Shown piece after piece: positions 34,743 to 45,215 of a stretch of 64,000 nt of DNA (positions are counted from its first letter, which is position 1; every line of letters starts with the position of its first letter). This DNA is from Candidatus Fluviicola riflensis (GTDB lineage: Bacteria; Bacteroidota; Bacteroidia; Flavobacteriales_D; Crocinitomicaceae): positions 3,522,641 through 3,586,640 of the forward strand of contig CP022585.1 of the NCBI GenBank assembly GCA_002243285.1, written 5' to 3'. The notes beneath the pieces were generated by a model. The model saw nothing but the letters and a program-made list of their open reading frames with translations, was not told where the DNA came from and did no database searches. The position numbers were made by a program, and so were the translations under genes.

Positions 34743-35660
34743 TCACAACTTTCGGTACCATTGCACCATCGGAATTGGAAAAGGAACTATTTCTCCGTCT
34801 GTAATGAGTCCAACGAAGCCAAATTGAAATGCCCGGTTATCATCCTGATGCCAGCGAATTCCGGGGATAATCAACGCAAAACCTTGTCGATCACCCTCAT
34901 AATAAGTATAACCATAAGAGGAAGTTACTTGCGTTCCTTCCCGCGGAAACAACACAAATGAATCGAACACAAAACTGACTTTTTGAGAAATCCGGAACAT
35001 CCCGGCAACACTTGTTATCGCACGTCCGTTTGGATCACCATTTACCCAAACAGCGCCATAACCACCCGAAAAGGCGATGTTCTTTTTCCGATCACCGAAT
35101 GAAAGTACTCCAAAAGGAAGTAAGCCACCAAAATCTGGCCCTGCCCATGTTCCTGTGCCTGCCAACGTTCCTATGGCAAATTGTGATTTTTCACTCAACC
35201 GGAAACTTTTCTTAGCACTTACAATGATCGGCATTCCCACCCACGACGTCATCAAACCAATTCCAAAATTCTTTCCGACACCAAACTGAAAGTCGGGTCC
35301 GAATAAGTTCCATTGCACATAATGCTCTCCCTTTTTAATCGGCAAACCGTTTGTATTAAGGAAGTAGCGAGTCGCAAACGCATCGTCACCAACATATTCT
35401 CCCTGGTTATTAAAATCTTTTTTCTCCAGCAGAATAATTTCCTTGATCATGTATTGGGGAATATAGATCTTCCGGTTGTCTTGCGTGAGCAGTAAAATTT
35501 CGCGGGCGTCTTGTGTGAGGATTTTCCCAAGGAATTCACCGCCGTCTGTTTTAACGATACGATAAGTATTGGTGTCTTGTACAGGTAAGGTGTCCGCTTG
35601 TCCGTATGAGAAGAATCCGAATAATAGAAAGAAGAGTGATGATAGAAAGGCGATTTTCAT
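34743..35660 (-). CDS. Exported outer-membrane protein of unknown function
   Basis: 305 aa with a signal peptide (MKIAFLSSLFFLLFGFFSYGQ). Residues about 30-85 are a small domain (TYRIVKTDGGEFLGKILTQDAREILLLTQDNRKIYIPQYMIKEIILLEK) in which several short strands resemble the 'DUF6567/LSm-like' N-terminal domains of Bacteroidota OM proteins. Residues about 105-305 are barrel-like, ending VQWYRKL. There is no catalytic motif. I do not recognise a specific family. It stands alone: neighbours are 40 nt (cytochrome side) and 254 nt away. Confidence 0.75.
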   Translation of the reverse strand: MKIAFLSSLFFLLFGFFSYGQADTLPVQDTNTYRIVKTDGGEFLGKILTQDAREILLLTQDNRKIYIPQYMIKEIILLEKKDFNNQGEYVGDDAFATRYFLNTNGLPIKKGEHYVQWNLFGPDFQFGVGKNFGIGLMTSWVGMPIIVSAKKSFRLSEKSQFAIGTLAGTGTWAGPDFGGLLPFGVLSFGDRKKNIAFSGGYGAVWVNGDPNGRAITSVAGMFRISQKVSFVFDSFVLFPREGTQVTSSYGYTYYEGDRQGFALIIPGIRWHQDDNRAFQFGFVGLITDGEIVPFPIPMVQWYRKL

Positions 35661-35703
35661 AAAGATGATTTGAATGGAAAAATAGTGATTTATTTAGTAA
35701 CCA

Positions 35704-35955
35704 TCACTTCGCAGATCTGCCTTTAATTGTTTTATGACAATTGGTACAAAGATATACTGTTGGTAAACCGGTCTTTTTTGATTTATTTACTGAGTTGTGA
35801 CAGTATTTACAATCAATACCACCCTTTCCGGTATGTATATCATGCGGGAAATCAATTGGTTGTTTGGGTTTGTAATTAGTAACAGGTTGTACCTTCGCAT
35901 CATTTGAACAACTCACCAATAAAAACAAAACAATTACCCAACAATACTTCTGCAT
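35704..35955 (-). CDS. Small dihaem c-type cytochrome lipoprotein
   Basis: 83 aa from ATG 35955 (MQKYCWVIVLFLLVSC); upstream in-frame ATGs at 35967 and 35985 only add hydrophilic residues. The signal peptide ends in a lipobox (LLVSC). Two CxxCH haem motifs, CKYCH and CTNCH, are spaced 26 residues apart and a His-containing FPHDIHTGKGG precedes the first. The HxxH-type ligand pattern (PHDIH) is that of cytochrome c3-like N-terminal modules, such as the pentahaem ActA subunit of alternative complex III. Here it is a stand-alone fragment-size protein, possibly a periplasmic electron shuttle. It has no redox gene neighbours. Confidence 0.85.
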   Translation of the reverse strand: MQKYCWVIVLFLLVSCSNDAKVQPVTNYKPKQPIDFPHDIHTGKGGIDCKYCHNSVNKSKKTGLPTVYLCTNCHKTIKGRSAK

Positions 35956-36010
35956 AATTGACTTCATTCCAAAGGAAAAATCCACAGTTCTCTCAAAAAA
36001 AGCAAATCAA

Positions 36011-36964
<954 letters not shown>

Positions 36965-36979
36965 AGTATTAGGAGTATT

Positions 36980-38356
36980 TTAGTTCGATTTAGGTAACCA
37001 CACACTTTGAAAAGGACAATCTTTGTACTCATCATCGATACGAATATAAGCACCGCTGATACGTGAAGCTGTCCAGTCGAGAATGGCTTTTTGCTTTTTC
37101 TCGTTTTCTGCTGCCGTGCGGATCATTACGTAATCGTCTTTTAAGTTGGCTCTGTGTGGTGTAGTACGTTCCATGAGGCGAACGATGCGAATTCCTTGTT
37201 TGCGTTCGTTAAAATCGCTGTAAAACGAAGGGATTGTATATTGTCCTTTTTGCAAGGCATCGGTCAACTGGAACATTTGCGGATCTACCTGGTTCAAATC
37301 TTCGATATCCCATTTTTGTTCTCCAGTGATCGGGTTGGTGATGATTCCTTTATTTTCCTTGGTATTCGGGTCGTTGGAATACTTTTTTACTGCATCGTCC
37401 CACGTAATTTGGTTGGATGCCAATTCCTGGTAACAACGCTCAATGCTGATACTGGCTTTTTCCAGGCTGGCGCGGCTAAACTCAGGAATGATCAGGATGT
37501 GTTGCACCGTGTAATCATCTCCGCGACGGGAAATCATTTTCATGATGTGGTAGCCGTATTCGGTTTCAAAAATCTCACTTACTTCTCCTTGTTTCAGGTT
37601 GTAGGCTGTTGCTTCGAAGGCTTTTACCATAACACCTCGAGTCGCCTCAATTGTTCCGCCATCAGCAGCACTTCCGGGATCTTGTGATGTCAGTCTCGCA
37701 GTACGTGCAAAATCTTTTCCACCCTCCACAATTTCTTTGCGAATATCCTGTAGTTTTCTGTAGGCTAAATCTCTGTCTTCTTTGGTGATTTCTGGAAAAA
37801 TACTGATTTGTTGAAACGCCATTTGCGTATTGATAAACGGCAAACTATCAATGGGTTGTTTATTGAAAAAGATTTCGACCTCGCGTGGGGAAACGGAAAT
37901 ATCAGCAGTAATTTTGCGCTCAACTTCCTGCCCTTTTAAACGCTTACGAATAGCGTCACGAAATTCTTCCTTGATTTGTGTTCGGGTTTTACCGTAGAAT
38001 TTTTCAATGGTCATTGGCGAGCCGTCTTCGTCTTTGGCATTGCGCATCTGACTTTCGATCATTCGCAAACGGCCTTCCATTTCGGCATCTACCTGCTCAT
38101 CACTGATCTGCACACTATCCAGTTCTGCCTGATTGACAAGCAAATTCTGGTACATCAATTCTTCGAGGTAGATACATGCGGCATTCTCGGGAATTTCAAG
38201 TCCTGATTGTTTTGCCTGTTGTTTCTGACTTTCCAGATCAGAAAGCAGGATAATATTGTCACCTACTTGTGCTACAATCTTGTCTACGACTATTCCCTGA
38301 CCGAATGCCAGCGTGCTGCTTATGATGATGACTATGCTTAGGATTGTTTTTACCAT
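36980..38356 (-). CDS. SurA-like periplasmic parvulin peptidyl-prolyl isomerase
   Basis: 458 aa with a signal peptide (MVKTILSIVIIISSTLAFGQ). Residues about 25-165 match the SurA N-terminal domain (VDKIVAQVGDNIILLSDLESQ, ISVSPREVEIFF). A first parvulin domain covers about 175-270 (FINTQMAFQQISIFPE, LTSQDPGSAADGGTIEATRG, GYHIMKMI) and a second covers about 280-380 (YTVQHILIIPEFSR, AVKKYSNDPNTKENKGIIT). SurA-type chaperones guide OM proteins through the periplasm. This fits the many OM barrel proteins in this window. It lies between moxR (15 nt) and the second PPIase. Confidence 0.93.
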   Translation of the reverse strand: MVKTILSIVIIISSTLAFGQGIVVDKIVAQVGDNIILLSDLESQKQQAKQSGLEIPENAACIYLEELMYQNLLVNQAELDSVQISDEQVDAEMEGRLRMIESQMRNAKDEDGSPMTIEKFYGKTRTQIKEEFRDAIRKRLKGQEVERKITADISVSPREVEIFFNKQPIDSLPFINTQMAFQQISIFPEITKEDRDLAYRKLQDIRKEIVEGGKDFARTARLTSQDPGSAADGGTIEATRGVMVKAFEATAYNLKQGEVSEIFETEYGYHIMKMISRRGDDYTVQHILIIPEFSRASLEKASISIERCYQELASNQITWDDAVKKYSNDPNTKENKGIITNPITGEQKWDIEDLNQVDPQMFQLTDALQKGQYTIPSFYSDFNERKQGIRIVRLMERTTPHRANLKDDYVMIRTAAENEKKQKAILDWTASRISGAYIRIDDEYKDCPFQSVWLPKSN

Positions 38357-38568
38357 GAATGAAAATATTCCTCGTGTGATTTATGAAAGCGCTAATTTCG
38401 CTTTCTTTTTCCACATTATAAACACCACTCACCCAGTTTTATTGTATTTTATGATTTTCAGGGCTTTGTTTCAGAGCAGTTAAAACTATCAATTTCTTCG
38501 AAAAGCGACTTGTTCAAAAATGTCAATGATTTTCACAAACGCATTTTGACGAACACACAAATAAATTC

Positions 38569-38602
38569 CCCACAGATGCCTTTAGGTTTAAGAAAAGAAA
38601 AA
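38569..38602. repeat. 34-nt direct repeat, copy 2
   Basis: Identical to 9840-9873. In the minus-strand transcript it directly follows the terminator of the upstream PPIase gene. The 12-mer TTAAAGGTTTTA (38627-38638) also matches 10007-10018. Confidence 0.85.
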
Positions 38603-38625
38603 GCCCCGGATAACCGAGGCACTTT
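38603..38625 (-). terminator. Intrinsic terminator of the PpiD-like PPIase gene
   Basis: A 7-bp stem with one wobble pair (GCCCCGG at 38603-38609, CCGAGGC at 38614-38620) and a 4-nt loop; the A-run at 38596-38602 gives a U-tract on the minus strand. It is 23 nt past the stop at 38643. Confidence 0.8.
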
Positions 38626-38642
38626 GTTAAAGGTTTTATACT

Positions 38643-40604
38643 TTATTTTCCCAATGAGTAGAGAACTGCTGTATTCACCACAATCGGGTGCTTTTTAGCA
38701 AGCTCTTCCAGCCACATTTTTTCTAAATAATTCTGGTAATCCGAAGTAGCCGCTCCTTTTGCCTCGCTCAGCAATTTCGGGCCTGGCATCAGGATTTCAT
38801 CCACTTTTACCACATATACTTTTCCTTCGTAAGTATAGGGTTGGTTCACGCCAAGGTTCAGGTCACGGCCTTTCAGGAATGGCGTTTGTTCCACATCAAA
38901 CTTGTTTGTACGCACACGCAGGTTCAATTCAGACGATTTGTTTACCGCACCGATGATGGTTTTGGAAGAGATCGTGTCGCTTGATTTCAACATGGTTGTT
39001 ACCTGGTTGGCAACATCCTGGTTCAAACATTCGTATACAAATGCATTATAGCGTTTGCCCCATTGATATTTACCTGAATTTTGTTCGTAGAACGCACGCA
39101 AACCGGCCGAATCTTTAATGGCTTTGTTCCACACTTTATCAGTCATTACTTCATACAATAAAATACCGTCGTGGTATTCCTGCATCAACGCTTTGAAATC
39201 AGGATACTTACGCTCTAATTGCATTTCTTCGTAACCGATGATTTCAGCATTTTGCCACGCGAGGTATTGTTTTTTGATCACGGAAGCATTGTCTGCTGAA
39301 CGTACATTTCGGTAGTTTTTCTCCAGGTATTCACCGAATTGTTTTTGGGTATACATTTTCTTACCCAATTTGAACATCGCTTTGTCGCTTGTCAGTTTAT
39401 CCGAATTCCATTGGCCTAAGAAATAGGTGGAATCCAGATTTTGAACAAACCATTCAGATGTTTTGGCATAGCTGTCGGAGAATTTGTATTCTTTTTTCAA
39501 TTTCTGAATGAACGAATCCTGTGTTCTCTTTGCACGCTCATCTTTGTTTACTTTCGATTGAATCTCTTTTTTCAATTGGTCAAACGAACGTAAATCCGTC
39601 CACTCCAAGCGCTTGATAATATGGTATCCGAAATCAGTTTTCACCGGTTGTGAAATATCACCGTCTTTCTTCAATCCGAAAGCAGCTTCTTCAAACTCAA
39701 GCACCATACGTGTTGTGGTTCCTGTTCCGAAAAGTGGCAAAACACCGCCTTTATCAGCTGTTTGACTGTCATCGGAAAATTCGCCCGCAAGGGTTTCAAA
39801 TGATTCTCCTTTTTGCAACTTATCATAAAGTTCCTGCGCTTTTTTGGAAGCACTTTCTACTTCTTCCTGCGTAGCTTCTTTTCCGGTAGCGATCATAATG
39901 TGCGCCGCCTTCATGGTTCCACGTGCCTGACGCTGGTCAACCACTTTGATGATGTGGTAACCGAAACGTGTACGAACAGGATTGGAAATTTTACCAACAG
40001 GCGTGTTGTAAGCAGCTTCTTCAAACGGGTAAACCATCTGGAATGCTGTGAAATAACCTAAATCGCCATTGTTTCTTTGTGCGGAAGGATCGTCTGAACC
40101 ACCTTTGCTTTTAGCAATCGTTGCGAAATCTTCTCCGTTTTCGATGCGTTTTTTCAACGACATAATACGGTTGTAAGCAGCTAAAGTATCTTCCGGTGAA
40201 GCACCTTCTTCCAAACGAACGAGAATATGCGAAGCGCGAACTTCAGTTTTCATGCGGTCATAAGCCTGGCGAACCAATGCGCTATTTTGTGAAGAATCAA
40301 CCAAATAAGGCTGTGCCAATTGTTTGCGGTAACCGTCAAGCTCCTTTTTTAATTTAGGAATGGTATCGTAACCGAGGGCTTCTGCTTCTGCTACTTTGAG
40401 TTTGAATTTTTTAAACAATTCCATGTACTCATCCAGCGCAGCTTTATCATACTTCGGATCGTTGTTGTTTTTAAGATAAATCTGTAAAAATTCGGATTTA
40501 GTTACTTTTTTACCATCGATTACAAGTACAGCTGCATCTTTTTTTTGAGCGACTACCTGTAAGCCAAATACCAGCCCAAGGGCCAGCAACAATTGTTTTT
40601 TCAT
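38643..40604 (-). CDS. PpiD/SurA-type parvulin peptidyl-prolyl isomerase with two domains
   Basis: 653 aa with signal peptide (MKKQLLLALGLVFGLQVVAQ). Two parvulin domains: VRASHILVRLEEGASPEDTLAAY ... NGDLGYFTAF ... GYHIIKVVDQ at about 120-230, and MKAAHIMIATGKEATQEEV ... KGGVLPLFGTG ... GYHIIKRLEW at about 230-340. The C-terminal ~300 residues are a helical and strand-rich tail (WNSDKLTSDKAMFKLGKKM, GRDLNLGVNQPYTYEGKVYVVKVDEIL). This resembles the Bacteroidota periplasmic PPIases encoded with SurA. A small inverted repeat (CATCTGCC/GGCAGATG at 40636-40654) is in the upstream region. Confidence 0.93.
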   Translation of the reverse strand: MKKQLLLALGLVFGLQVVAQKKDAAVLVIDGKKVTKSEFLQIYLKNNNDPKYDKAALDEYMELFKKFKLKVAEAEALGYDTIPKLKKELDGYRKQLAQPYLVDSSQNSALVRQAYDRMKTEVRASHILVRLEEGASPEDTLAAYNRIMSLKKRIENGEDFATIAKSKGGSDDPSAQRNNGDLGYFTAFQMVYPFEEAAYNTPVGKISNPVRTRFGYHIIKVVDQRQARGTMKAAHIMIATGKEATQEEVESASKKAQELYDKLQKGESFETLAGEFSDDSQTADKGGVLPLFGTGTTTRMVLEFEEAAFGLKKDGDISQPVKTDFGYHIIKRLEWTDLRSFDQLKKEIQSKVNKDERAKRTQDSFIQKLKKEYKFSDSYAKTSEWFVQNLDSTYFLGQWNSDKLTSDKAMFKLGKKMYTQKQFGEYLEKNYRNVRSADNASVIKKQYLAWQNAEIIGYEEMQLERKYPDFKALMQEYHDGILLYEVMTDKVWNKAIKDSAGLRAFYEQNSGKYQWGKRYNAFVYECLNQDVANQVTTMLKSSDTISSKTIIGAVNKSSELNLRVRTNKFDVEQTPFLKGRDLNLGVNQPYTYEGKVYVVKVDEILMPGPKLLSEAKGAATSDYQNYLEKMWLEELAKKHPIVVNTAVLYSLGK

Positions 40605-40774
40605 GTGTTGACTAAATATGTTAACCCTAATTTACCATCTGCCCAAGGCAGATGAAACTTTTCAAACCAAGAACCCAAATTTACTATTTTGTTTTTGGAA
40701 TTATCAATTTGAGCGTGATTTAAGAAAAAATTAAGAACTCCATTATTGGATTATTTAGTGTGTTAAACGCAAAA

Positions 40775-40792
40775 AGCCTCCAAAAGGAGGCT
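40775..40792 (-). terminator. Intrinsic terminator of guaB
   Basis: 7-bp perfect stem (AGCCTCC at 40775-40781, GGAGGCT at 40786-40792) with loop AAAA and an A-run to the left (40771-40775) that is a U-tract on the minus strand. It is 22 nt past the guaB stop. Confidence 0.9.
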
Positions 40793-40813
40793 CCAGCATC
40801 ATTATTTTTCGTT

Positions 40814-42286
40814 TTACTTCAAACTGTAGTTGGGTGCTTCACGTGTAATGGTTACATCATGCGGGTGTGACTCGCGCATTCCTGCGGAAGTGATACGAAC
40901 AAACTCGGCACCTTTCAAATGATCAATCGAACCTGCTCCGCAATAACCCATTCCGGCTCTTAAACCGCCCATGATCTGGTAAACCACTTCTGATAAATTG
41001 CCTTTGTAAGGAACACGTCCTGAGATTCCTTCGGGCACCAATTTCTTGATATCGTCTTCCGCATCCTGGAAATAACGGTCTTTGGAACCTTTTTGCATGG
41101 CTTCCAATGAGCCCATTCCACGGTATGATTTGAATTTTCTTCCTTCGTAAATGATGGTTTCGCCCGGTGATTCTTCCACTCCGGCAAACATCGATCCGAT
41201 CATCACCACGTCAGCTCCGGCTGCAATAGCTTTTACGATATCGCCGGTATAGCGAATTCCACCGTCTGCGATTACCGGAACTCCTGTTCCTTCCAACGCG
41301 AGAGCTACATCGTTTACAGCTGTCAATTGCGGCACACCTACTCCGGCAATAATACGGGTTGTACAAATTGATCCCGGGCCAATTCCCACTTTCACTGCAT
41401 CTGCTCCGGCCTCAACCAAATATTTGGCCGCCGCTGCAGTTGCGATGTTCCCGACGATAACATCCAGTTTCGGGAACAGCGATTTTACTTCTTTCAGTTT
41501 CGTAACTACTCCTTCTGTATGTCCGTGAGCGGTATCGATCACAATCGCATCCACACCGGCTTCCACCAATGCCTGAACACGCTCAATCGTATCAGCAGTA
41601 ACACCAACTGCTGCTGCTACACGCAAACGTCCGTATTGGTCTTTGCAAGATTCAGGATGCGTTTTCACTTTGATAATATCACGGTAGGTGATCAATCCGA
41701 TCAGTTTATTGTTGGCATCAACCACCGGTAATTTCTCGATTTTCTTTTCCTGCAGAATATCTTCGGCAACGCTCAGGCTTGTCCCGTCTTTGGTGGTTAC
41801 GAGGTTTTCAGAAGTCATTACTTCACGCACCGGACGCTGGTGATTTTTCTCGAAACGCAAATCGCGGTTGGTAACAATTCCTTTTAAGATTCGGTTGGCA
41901 TCCACTACGGGAATCCCGCCAATTTTGTTTTCTTTCATCAGGAACAGTGCATCTTTCACCAATGCATCTTCCGAAAGGGTTACCGGATCGAGGATCATTC
42001 CGCTTTCGGAACGTTTTACCTTGCGCACTTGCAGGGCTTGCTCAGCGATGGTCATGTTTTTGTGAATCACACCTATTCCGCCTTGTTGAGCAAGAGCAAT
42101 AGCCAGGTTTGCTTCTGTCACGGTATCCATTGCTGCCGATACGATTGGCGTATTGACTTCAATGTTACGGGTGATTTTGCTTTTTAGCTGAACGTCGCGC
42201 GGTAATACTTGTGAAAATGCCGGAACTAAGAGTACGTCGTCGTATGTAAGACCTTCTCTGACTGAATTGAGATTGGACAATGCCAT
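40814..42286 (-). CDS. guaB: Inosine-5'-monophosphate dehydrogenase
   Basis: 490 aa, full length. Starts [20 protein letters not shown], the IMPDH N-terminus, with two CBS domains at about 95-215 ([31 protein letters not shown] and [23 protein letters not shown]). The catalytic Cys is in [13 protein letters not shown] and the flap is [16 protein letters not shown]. It oxidises IMP to XMP with NAD+, the committed step of guanine nucleotide synthesis. The first gene of the guaB-PPIase-PPIase-moxR cluster. Its promoter region (42287-42501) is shared with a divergent gene. Confidence 0.97.
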   Translation of the reverse strand: MALSNLNSVREGLTYDDVLLVPAFSQVLPRDVQLKSKITRNIEVNTPIVSAAMDTVTEANLAIALAQQGGIGVIHKNMTIAEQALQVRKVKRSESGMILDPVTLSEDALVKDALFLMKENKIGGIPVVDANRILKGIVTNRDLRFEKNHQRPVREVMTSENLVTTKDGTSLSVAEDILQEKKIEKLPVVDANNKLIGLITYRDIIKVKTHPESCKDQYGRLRVAAAVGVTADTIERVQALVEAGVDAIVIDTAHGHTEGVVTKLKEVKSLFPKLDVIVGNIATAAAAKYLVEAGADAVKVGIGPGSICTTRIIAGVGVPQLTAVNDVALALEGTGVPVIADGGIRYTGDIVKAIAAGADVVMIGSMFAGVEESPGETIIYEGRKFKSYRGMGSLEAMQKGSKDRYFQDAEDDIKKLVPEGISGRVPYKGNLSEVVYQIMGGLRAGMGYCGAGSIDHLKGAEFVRITSAGMRESHPHDVTITREAPNYSLK

Positions 42287-42501
42287 GTGAACCTATTTTC
42301 TGAATAAATTCCCGCAAAACTACTCTTTTTTCTCGAGATAATATCGATTTAGCTAAAGGTTTCATTAAATAATCTGTTGGGTTGCGATGAATTGCGAACC
42401 TGTAAGAGAATTGTGAGTCATAGCCTGAATTTTGTTAAACTTCTCAAAAGAAATAGAAATCTAACTAAGAAAGTCTTAAACTTGAACCATAATAGTAGGG
42501 C

Positions 42502-43143
42502 ATGCGTAATTTATTGACTTTAGCCGTTTCGGTTGTAGCTTGTTTTTCATTTTCTTTTGCTCAAAAAGGAGAAGACTCACTTCGGTTGATCCAACTTTCG
42601 GGAGTCGTAGTCTCGTCTGACAGCCTGGAACAAATGCCTTATGCCACGATTTTCGATAAAACCGTTGGCCGTGGAACACTCGCTGACTTTTTCGGATTCT
42701 TTTCGATTGTAGTGCAACCGGGTGATACGATCCTTTTCCGGTATTTTGGACATCACGAATCAAGTTTTATTGTACCGGACACCTTAACGGAAGATCGTTA
42801 CTCAATCATTCACATGATGGTGAAAGATACATCTGTCAACTATCTTCCGCTGGTAACGGTTTATCCATGGCCTTCCAAAGCCGATTTTGCGCGTGCATTT
42901 GTTGAAATGGAACCGTATGATGATGCGTTCAGACAAGCTCAGAAAAAACTTTCGGGTGAAAGCCTTGCGTTTATTGCCTCTAAGATCGGATCGGATGGCT
43001 CGATTTCTTATGGCTATGCAATGAATCAGCAGAATACACGGCTTTACACCATGGGACAATCGCCGGTGAATAACCTGATGAACCCGTTTGCATGGGCGTC
43101 GTTTCTGCAGGCGTGGCGATCGGGGCAATTGGGGAAACAATAA
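42502..43143 (+). CDS. Exported carboxypeptidase-regulatory-like domain protein
   Basis: 213 aa with a signal peptide (MRNLLTLAVSVVACFSFSFAQ). Residues about 30-110 fit the CarboxypepD_reg-like beta-sandwich (LSGVVVSSDSLEQMPYATIFDKTVGRGTLADFFGFFSIVVQPGDTILFRYFGHHESSFIV). The C-terminal half is mixed (MNQQNTRLYTMGQSPVNNLMNPFAWASFLQAW) with no catalytic motif. In Bacteroidota, such domains are found on TonB-dependent receptors and as free exported proteins of unknown role. It is divergent from guaB and convergent with phr. Confidence 0.82.
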   Translation: MRNLLTLAVSVVACFSFSFAQKGEDSLRLIQLSGVVVSSDSLEQMPYATIFDKTVGRGTLADFFGFFSIVVQPGDTILFRYFGHHESSFIVPDTLTEDRYSIIHMMVKDTSVNYLPLVTVYPWPSKADFARAFVEMEPYDDAFRQAQKKLSGESLAFIASKIGSDGSISYGYAMNQQNTRLYTMGQSPVNNLMNPFAWASFLQAWRSGQLGKQ

Positions 43144-43270
43144 CACAATGTGTTATTGTGGGTTTGCGATTCATCGCGAACTATGAATAAAATCAATAAA
43201 CACATTTTATTTTGTTTGCAGATTTGGCGCGGGATGTGTACCAGGTTCAACTGTAACATGTATTGCTATA

Positions 43271-43292
43271 GGCGCGGGATGCGTCCCGCGCC
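43271..43292 (-). terminator. Hairpin at the end of the photolyase gene
   Basis: A 9-bp perfect GC stem (GGCGCGGGA at 43271-43279, TCCCGCGCC at 43284-43292) with loop TGCG. The hairpin touches the stop codon of the photolyase gene (43292-43294) and should act as its terminator although no U-run is present. Similar GC hairpins recur in Bacteroidota intergenic DNA. Confidence 0.55.
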
Positions 43293-44599
43293 TACGACAA
43301 TCCATTTTTGTACCGGGTCAATACCCGTTCGCGGGCGAATGCATGATCGACGATTGGTTGCGGGTAGGTTTCCGTTCCGAATTCAGGAATCCATTTACGG
43401 ATGTATTCAAATTTCGGGTCGAATTTTTCCTGTTGTAATGTTGGATTAAACACCCGGAAATAAGGCGCGGCATCACAACCTGAACTCGCGGCCCATTGCC
43501 AGCCACCTACATTACTTGCCAATTCAAAATCCAGTAATTTTTCGGCAAAATACCGTTCGCCCCAACGCCAGTCGAGCAATAAATGTTTGGTGAGAAAACT
43601 GGCTGTAACCATGCGAACGCGATTGTGCATGTGTCCGGTGGTATTCAGTTCACGCATGCCCGCATCTACCAGCGGATAACCCGTTTTTCCTTCACACCAC
43701 AACCGGAAATGCTCTTCGTGGTGTTCCCACTTGATGCGGTCGTATTCGGGTTTAAAAGCCTTTGTAACCGATTGCGGAAAATGGAAAATGATCATTTGAT
43801 AGAAATCGCGCCAGATCAATTCATTGAGGAATTTTTCTCCGGTATCTTGCGCCAAACGTACCAATTCACGGATAGATATGGTCCCGAACCGGAGATGTAA
43901 ACTCAGGCGTGAAGTGCCGTTTACAGAAGGAATGTCGCGCGTTTCATGGTAATTTTGAATGATTTCAACCGCAGGAATCCGACCAGGAAAAACCACCGTT
44001 TGCTGATCTGAAAACCCTAATTTTTCAAGTGAAATACTTTCAAACGATTCGGAAACCTGTAGTAAATTATCCACATACTTTTCCACCGGATAGCTTTTGA
44101 TATAAAACTCCGAAAGATTTTCTTTCCACCGGCGCATGTACGGTGTAAAAACAGTATACGGTTTTCCATCAGCCTTTACCACTTCTCCTTTTTCAAAAAT
44201 CACATGGTCTTTCGCGCCAACGAATTCTACCGATTGTTGCTGTAGTAATTCCGCCAATTGTTTGTCGCGCTGAAGCGCATACGGTTCGTAATCGCGGTTG
44301 GTAAAAACAGCTTGAGCATTCAGTTCCTTGACCAATTCCGGAATTTGGTCAATTGGGTTTCCCATGACAACCAGGAGATCGCTACCCAATTCCAGGTATT
44401 GTTTTTTAAGCGCATTTATTTCCCTGTGGATAAACAATACCCGCTGATCATTGCGAGGCAACTGTTCAAGAATGGTTGTGTCGAAAATAAAAACAGGCTG
44501 AACAGGAAACCCGTGTTTCAAAGCTTTAAAAAGTCCGGCATTGTCTGTAATGCGTAAATCGCGCCGGTGCCAGAAAAGCGTTGTTTTCTTCGATTCCAT
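43292..44599 (-). CDS. Deoxyribodipyrimidine photolyase (CPD photolyase/cryptochrome family)
   Basis: 435 aa from ATG 44599 (MESKKTTLFWHRRDLRITDNAGL); an in-frame start at 44647 would add 16 non-conserved residues. The N-terminal Rossmann antenna domain includes LFWHRRDLR-DN and FIFDTTIL. The FAD domain includes SRLSLHLRFGTISIREL, GYPLVDAGMRELNTTGHMHNRVRM, LLLDWRWGERYFAEKLLDFELASNVGGWQWAASSGCDAAPYFRVFNP, the standard class I photolyase signature with the flavin-binding and tryptophan-relay residues. It repairs UV-induced pyrimidine dimers with blue light. Carotenoid genes nearby are also photoprotective, though not in the same operon. Confidence 0.94.
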   Translation of the reverse strand: MESKKTTLFWHRRDLRITDNAGLFKALKHGFPVQPVFIFDTTILEQLPRNDQRVLFIHREINALKKQYLELGSDLLVVMGNPIDQIPELVKELNAQAVFTNRDYEPYALQRDKQLAELLQQQSVEFVGAKDHVIFEKGEVVKADGKPYTVFTPYMRRWKENLSEFYIKSYPVEKYVDNLLQVSESFESISLEKLGFSDQQTVVFPGRIPAVEIIQNYHETRDIPSVNGTSRLSLHLRFGTISIRELVRLAQDTGEKFLNELIWRDFYQMIIFHFPQSVTKAFKPEYDRIKWEHHEEHFRLWCEGKTGYPLVDAGMRELNTTGHMHNRVRMVTASFLTKHLLLDWRWGERYFAEKLLDFELASNVGGWQWAASSGCDAAPYFRVFNPTLQQEKFDPKFEYIRKWIPEFGTETYPQPIVDHAFARERVLTRYKNGLS

Positions 44600-44658
44600 G
44601 TTCTGATTTGCGATCATTAAAACCGGGATTCCTAAAAAACCCGGCAAAAAGCGGAAAT

Positions 44659-44973
44659 TTACCAGCTATGTATAATGCCGGCTGTGGCGACAATAAATCC
44701 GATCAATGTTCCGATCAATGTCATTCTGGTGCGTTTTCTGAGGTAAATAAACGAACAAAAGATCACTGAAAATGTGCCGATAATGATGCAAAGGATGCTC
44801 ACCAGGCTTTGCTGTGATTCATATTTTTCGGTGAGGTAAATCGGGAATTCGTATGATTTTGTGTCAGGACTGTTAAGATCGGCCAGAAAGGGAATCACGG
44901 CAAATTGATTGTAGCAGGCAAACAACAATCCTATAATGCTGATAACAAATCCGATAGCTGATAACGATCTCAC
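44659..44973 (-). CDS. Small multi-pass membrane protein, unknown function
   Basis: 104 aa. The start codon is GTG at 44973. Three TM helices: about 4-25 (SAIGFVISIIGLLFACYNQF), 56-77 (QSLVSILCIIIGTFSVIFCSFIYL) and 85-103 (LIGTLIGFIVATAGIIHSW). The loop between helices 1 and 2 is polar (DLNSPDTKSYEFPIYLTEKYES). No family is recognised. It ends 60 nt upstream of the photolyase start and may share its promoter region. Confidence 0.7.
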   Translation of the reverse strand: MRSLSAIGFVISIIGLLFACYNQFAVIPFLADLNSPDTKSYEFPIYLTEKYESQQSLVSILCIIIGTFSVIFCSFIYLRKRTRMTLIGTLIGFIVATAGIIHSW

Positions 44974-45215
44974 AACTGGTAGTTCATTTCCAACAAAAAT
45001 AAGAAGAAAGTTGAATCAATCGCAACCGCTATGCAAACCGCCAAATATGTTTTGTGAAAATGATTGGTTTTATTTTTCTGGTCACGAATTTTGTTTCAGA
45101 TAAATCAACGATTCAATCATTAAAATAAACGATTAATACTTCTTAAAATAACGTGAATTTACGTATTTCAAATGGCTCTAACTTCACTGAATTCTACTTT
45201 GCGAACACGAATACT

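Noticed and set aside
40636..40654. CATCTGCC/GGCAGATG hairpin as a riboswitch
   Set aside because: Only a single short stem with a 3-nt loop is visible, with no conserved aptamer features.
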